Positions 37,716 through 40,265 of a stretch of DNA of 40,265 bases are shown in pieces. A model generated the notes under the pieces. That model was not told where the DNA came from. It did not search any database and was given only the letters and a program-made list of their open reading frames with translations. How positions within the stretch are numbered: position 1 is the stretch's first letter; each line of letters starts with the position of its first letter. The position numbers and the translations under genes are program-made. The stretch spans positions 1 to 40,265 of the forward strand of contig JADCHE010000050.1 in the NCBI GenBank assembly GCA_020248665.1. Reading direction: 5' to 3'. This stretch comes from Burkholderiales bacterium (GTDB lineage Bacteria > Pseudomonadota > Gammaproteobacteria > Burkholderiales > Burkholderiaceae_E).

Positions 37716-38605
37716 GCCGTGCGCTGGAACGACAGCGTCGCCATCAGGTGCGTCGCGTTCAGGGGACCGCCGCGCATCAGCACGTAGATCACCTTGACCT
37801 TCGGGTCCTGCGAGTTCTTCGCCGCGTAGTAGATCGAGATGCCGTTGTTGGTGACGCTGACCTGGCCGTCCAGGAAGGCCTTGTTGTCGTTCGGGTCGAG
37901 CCACGACAGCGTGCCCGGCACGGCGTTCGCGTAGAGCTCCTTGGCTTACTCGAGCGCCCTGATCGTCTCGGGGCTGTCGATGACCACCTTGTTGTTCCTG
38001 TCGACGATCGAACCGCCGAACGCCCACATCAGCCAGTGGGTCCAGCCGCTGTCGCCGGTCGCGTTGCCGAGCGGCACGCCGATCCACTTCTTGCCGTCCG
38101 GGCGCAGGTCGGCCTCGGCCGCGGGATACCACCCGCCGGACTTCTTGCCGAGGTAGTCGCACAGGTCGGTGACGTCGACCAGCTTGTCCGGATACAGGTT
38201 CGCGTCGTCGCTGGTCGACAGGATGATGTCCGGGCCGCTGCCGACGTTCGCCGCGACCGCCGCCTTCGGGCGCACGTCCTCCCAGCCCTCGTTGTCGACG
38301 CGGACCTCGATGCCGGTCCTCTCGGTGAACTTCCATACGTTCACCATGTAGGCGTCGATGTCGCCCTGGACGAACCGGCTCCATCGCAGCACGCGCAGCT
38401 TCGAGCCCTTCTCCGGCTGGTTGTTCCAGGTCGCCTGCGCTTGGATCGCGGGGGCGCCGAGCAGGCCGCCCGCACCGATCGCGGCGCCGGTTCCGGCCTT
38501 GAGCAGTGAACGGCGGGTGGTGGTGTCACGGGTCTTCTCGGGGTCTCCTTCCCTCTGGATGGGTCCTTCGTGAGCCGGTCGCGCAGCTCGGGGGAGCCGT
38601 CGCAC
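37712..38605 (-). pseudogene. Carbohydrate ABC transporter substrate-binding protein, broken
   Basis: The frame encodes an extracellular sugar-binding protein (family 1) with a Tat-type signal (TTTRRSLLKAGTGAAIGAGG, then APAIQAQA). Mature segments include VLRWSRFVQGDIDAYMVNVW, GPDIILSTSDDANLYPDKLVDVTDL and GWTHWLMWAFGGSIVD. It stops at TAA (37947-37945) in ETIRALE-stop-AKELYANA, where a tyrosine codon would be expected. It resumes as TLSWLDPNDNKAFLDGQVSVTNNGI and ends at residue 298, over 100 residues short of usual length. After the strong GGAAGGAG ribosome site there is no in-frame ATG, GTG or TTG; the nearest start is GTG 38605 upstream of it. With up to three lesions the gene is almost certainly non-functional. 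Confidence 0.8.
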
Positions 38606-38617
38606 CGGTGCGGGAAC

Positions 38618-39676
<1,059 letters not shown>

Positions 39677-39844
39677 TGACCGTCTCCTCCGTGGCGACCC
39701 GGCGCGTCAGGCGCATCGCGTCGTCCGATGCCGCGCGGGTGCCGCCCCGCGTCGGGCCCGCAATGCTCCACCAATCGGATCGGCGGCGTCAAACCCGTTT
39801 CGGGGAGGGGGCGGACACGCAGGGCGCCGCGGCGCCGCGGGCCT

Positions 39845-40265
39845 TCAGCCATGGCTCAGCGCGCTCGAGACCAGCTTGGCGGTGATGTCGACGATCGGGA
39901 TCACCCGCTCGTAGGCCATCCGCGTGGGCCCGATCACGCCCAGCGTGCCGACGATCTTGCCGTCGGCGCCGTACGGCGCGACGACCACCGACAGCTGGTC
40001 CATCGGCACGAGCTGCGACTCGCCGCCGATGAAGATCTGCACGCCCTCGGCGTGGCTGCTCGCATCGAGCAGCTGCACGAGCCCGGTCTTCTGCTCGAAC
40101 AGTCCGAACAGCTGGCGCAGCCGGTCCATGTTGTCGGACAGCTCGTGGACGGCCACCAGGTTGCGCTCACCGCTGATCATCAGCGTCTCGGCCTGCTCGG
40201 CCGCGGCCTGGTTGCCCGCCGCGACCGCCTTGTGCAGCAGCCCGGTGATGTCGTCGCGCAGGCTG
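39845..40265 (-). CDS. hrcA: Heat-inducible transcription repressor HrcA (3' part, cut by window edge)
   Basis: The last 139 residues of HrcA, the repressor that binds CIRCE operators of chaperone genes, are present. Recognisable segments are the dimerisation/inserted domain end ([22 protein letters not shown]), [23 protein letters not shown] and the C-terminal [31 protein letters not shown]. The N-terminal winged helix lies beyond position 40265. A GC-only inverted repeat (CGCGGCGCCGCG) follows the stop. The 168-bp gap to the ATPase gene holds no gene. Confidence 0.93.
   Translation of the reverse strand, partial: SLRDDITGLLHKAVAAGNQAAAEQAETLMISGERNLVAVHELSDNMDRLRQLFGLFEQKTGLVQLLDASSHAEGVQIFIGGESQLVPMDQLSVVVAPYGADGKIVGTLGVIGPTRMAYERVIPIVDITAKLVSSALSHG

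Overview
The window is about 40 kb of very GC-rich, densely packed chromosomal DNA from what looks like a betaproteobacterium, probably Burkholderiales. This rests on gene content: an intracellular PHB depolymerase of the Ralstonia type, a DUF1841 gene beside nth and an RsxB-like gene, a PhoU-like/PiT phosphate pair, a NAD-dependent formate dehydrogenase, and an hrcA, hemH, grpE, dnaK, dnaJ neighbourhood. No rRNA, tRNA, CRISPR array, transposase or phage gene was found. The species cannot be named from this sequence.

Region 1 (1-8.6 kb, minus strand) is a seven-gene operon with overlapping or closely spaced genes. In transcription order it encodes a FAD subunit and a fused [2Fe-2S]/molybdopterin subunit of a xanthine-dehydrogenase-type hydroxylase, a 6-hydroxynicotinate-reductase-like protein, an UPF0280 (ApbE-like) protein, two tandem 'amino acid synthesis' (DUF1185) paralogs and a periplasmic ligand-binding protein. 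It reads as a module for uptake, hydroxylation and reduction of an N-heterocycle such as nicotinate. A promoter and a perfect 20-bp palindrome lie at its head.

Region 2 (8.7-12.7 kb, plus strand) starts on the other side of that control region. It encodes a 7Fe ferredoxin and a 1,211-residue flavoprotein that joins a GltD/NfnB-like half to a PyrK/NfnA-like half. Since 6-hydroxynicotinate reductase is ferredoxin-dependent in its characterised form, the two divergent units may form one system: the fusion protein and ferredoxin could supply low-potential electrons to the reductase. This is the most interesting hypothesis in the window.

Region 3 (12.7-22.4 kb) is mostly housekeeping. It holds phaZ with a PhaR-like site on its promoter, a translationally coupled phaZ-rsxB-nth-DUF1841 run, a PhoU-like/PiT pair, a YpfH-like hydrolase whose nucleophile serine is glycine, an MFS transporter, hemL, an enoyl-CoA hydratase and the remains of a GNAT acetyltransferase gene.

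Region 4 (22.4-27.3 kb, minus strand) is a formate dehydrogenase operon: a fused gamma/beta diaphorase, a molybdenum alpha subunit and a downstream VOC protein. Region 5 (27.5-32.2 kb) is grpE-dnaK-dnaJ with a sigma-32-like promoter, divergent from a LysM/BON protein.

Region 6 (32.3-40.3 kb) has an amidase, a MarR regulator, a divergent AmiC-like cytoplasmic binding protein and hemH. Next comes a decayed carbohydrate ABC transporter operon (intact ATPase, broken binding-protein gene, missing first permease, nonsense-interrupted second permease), and finally the 3' part of hrcA, cut by the window edge. A family of palindromic repeats sits directly at the 3' ends of genes in three places (16.8, 32.2 and 37.7 kb).
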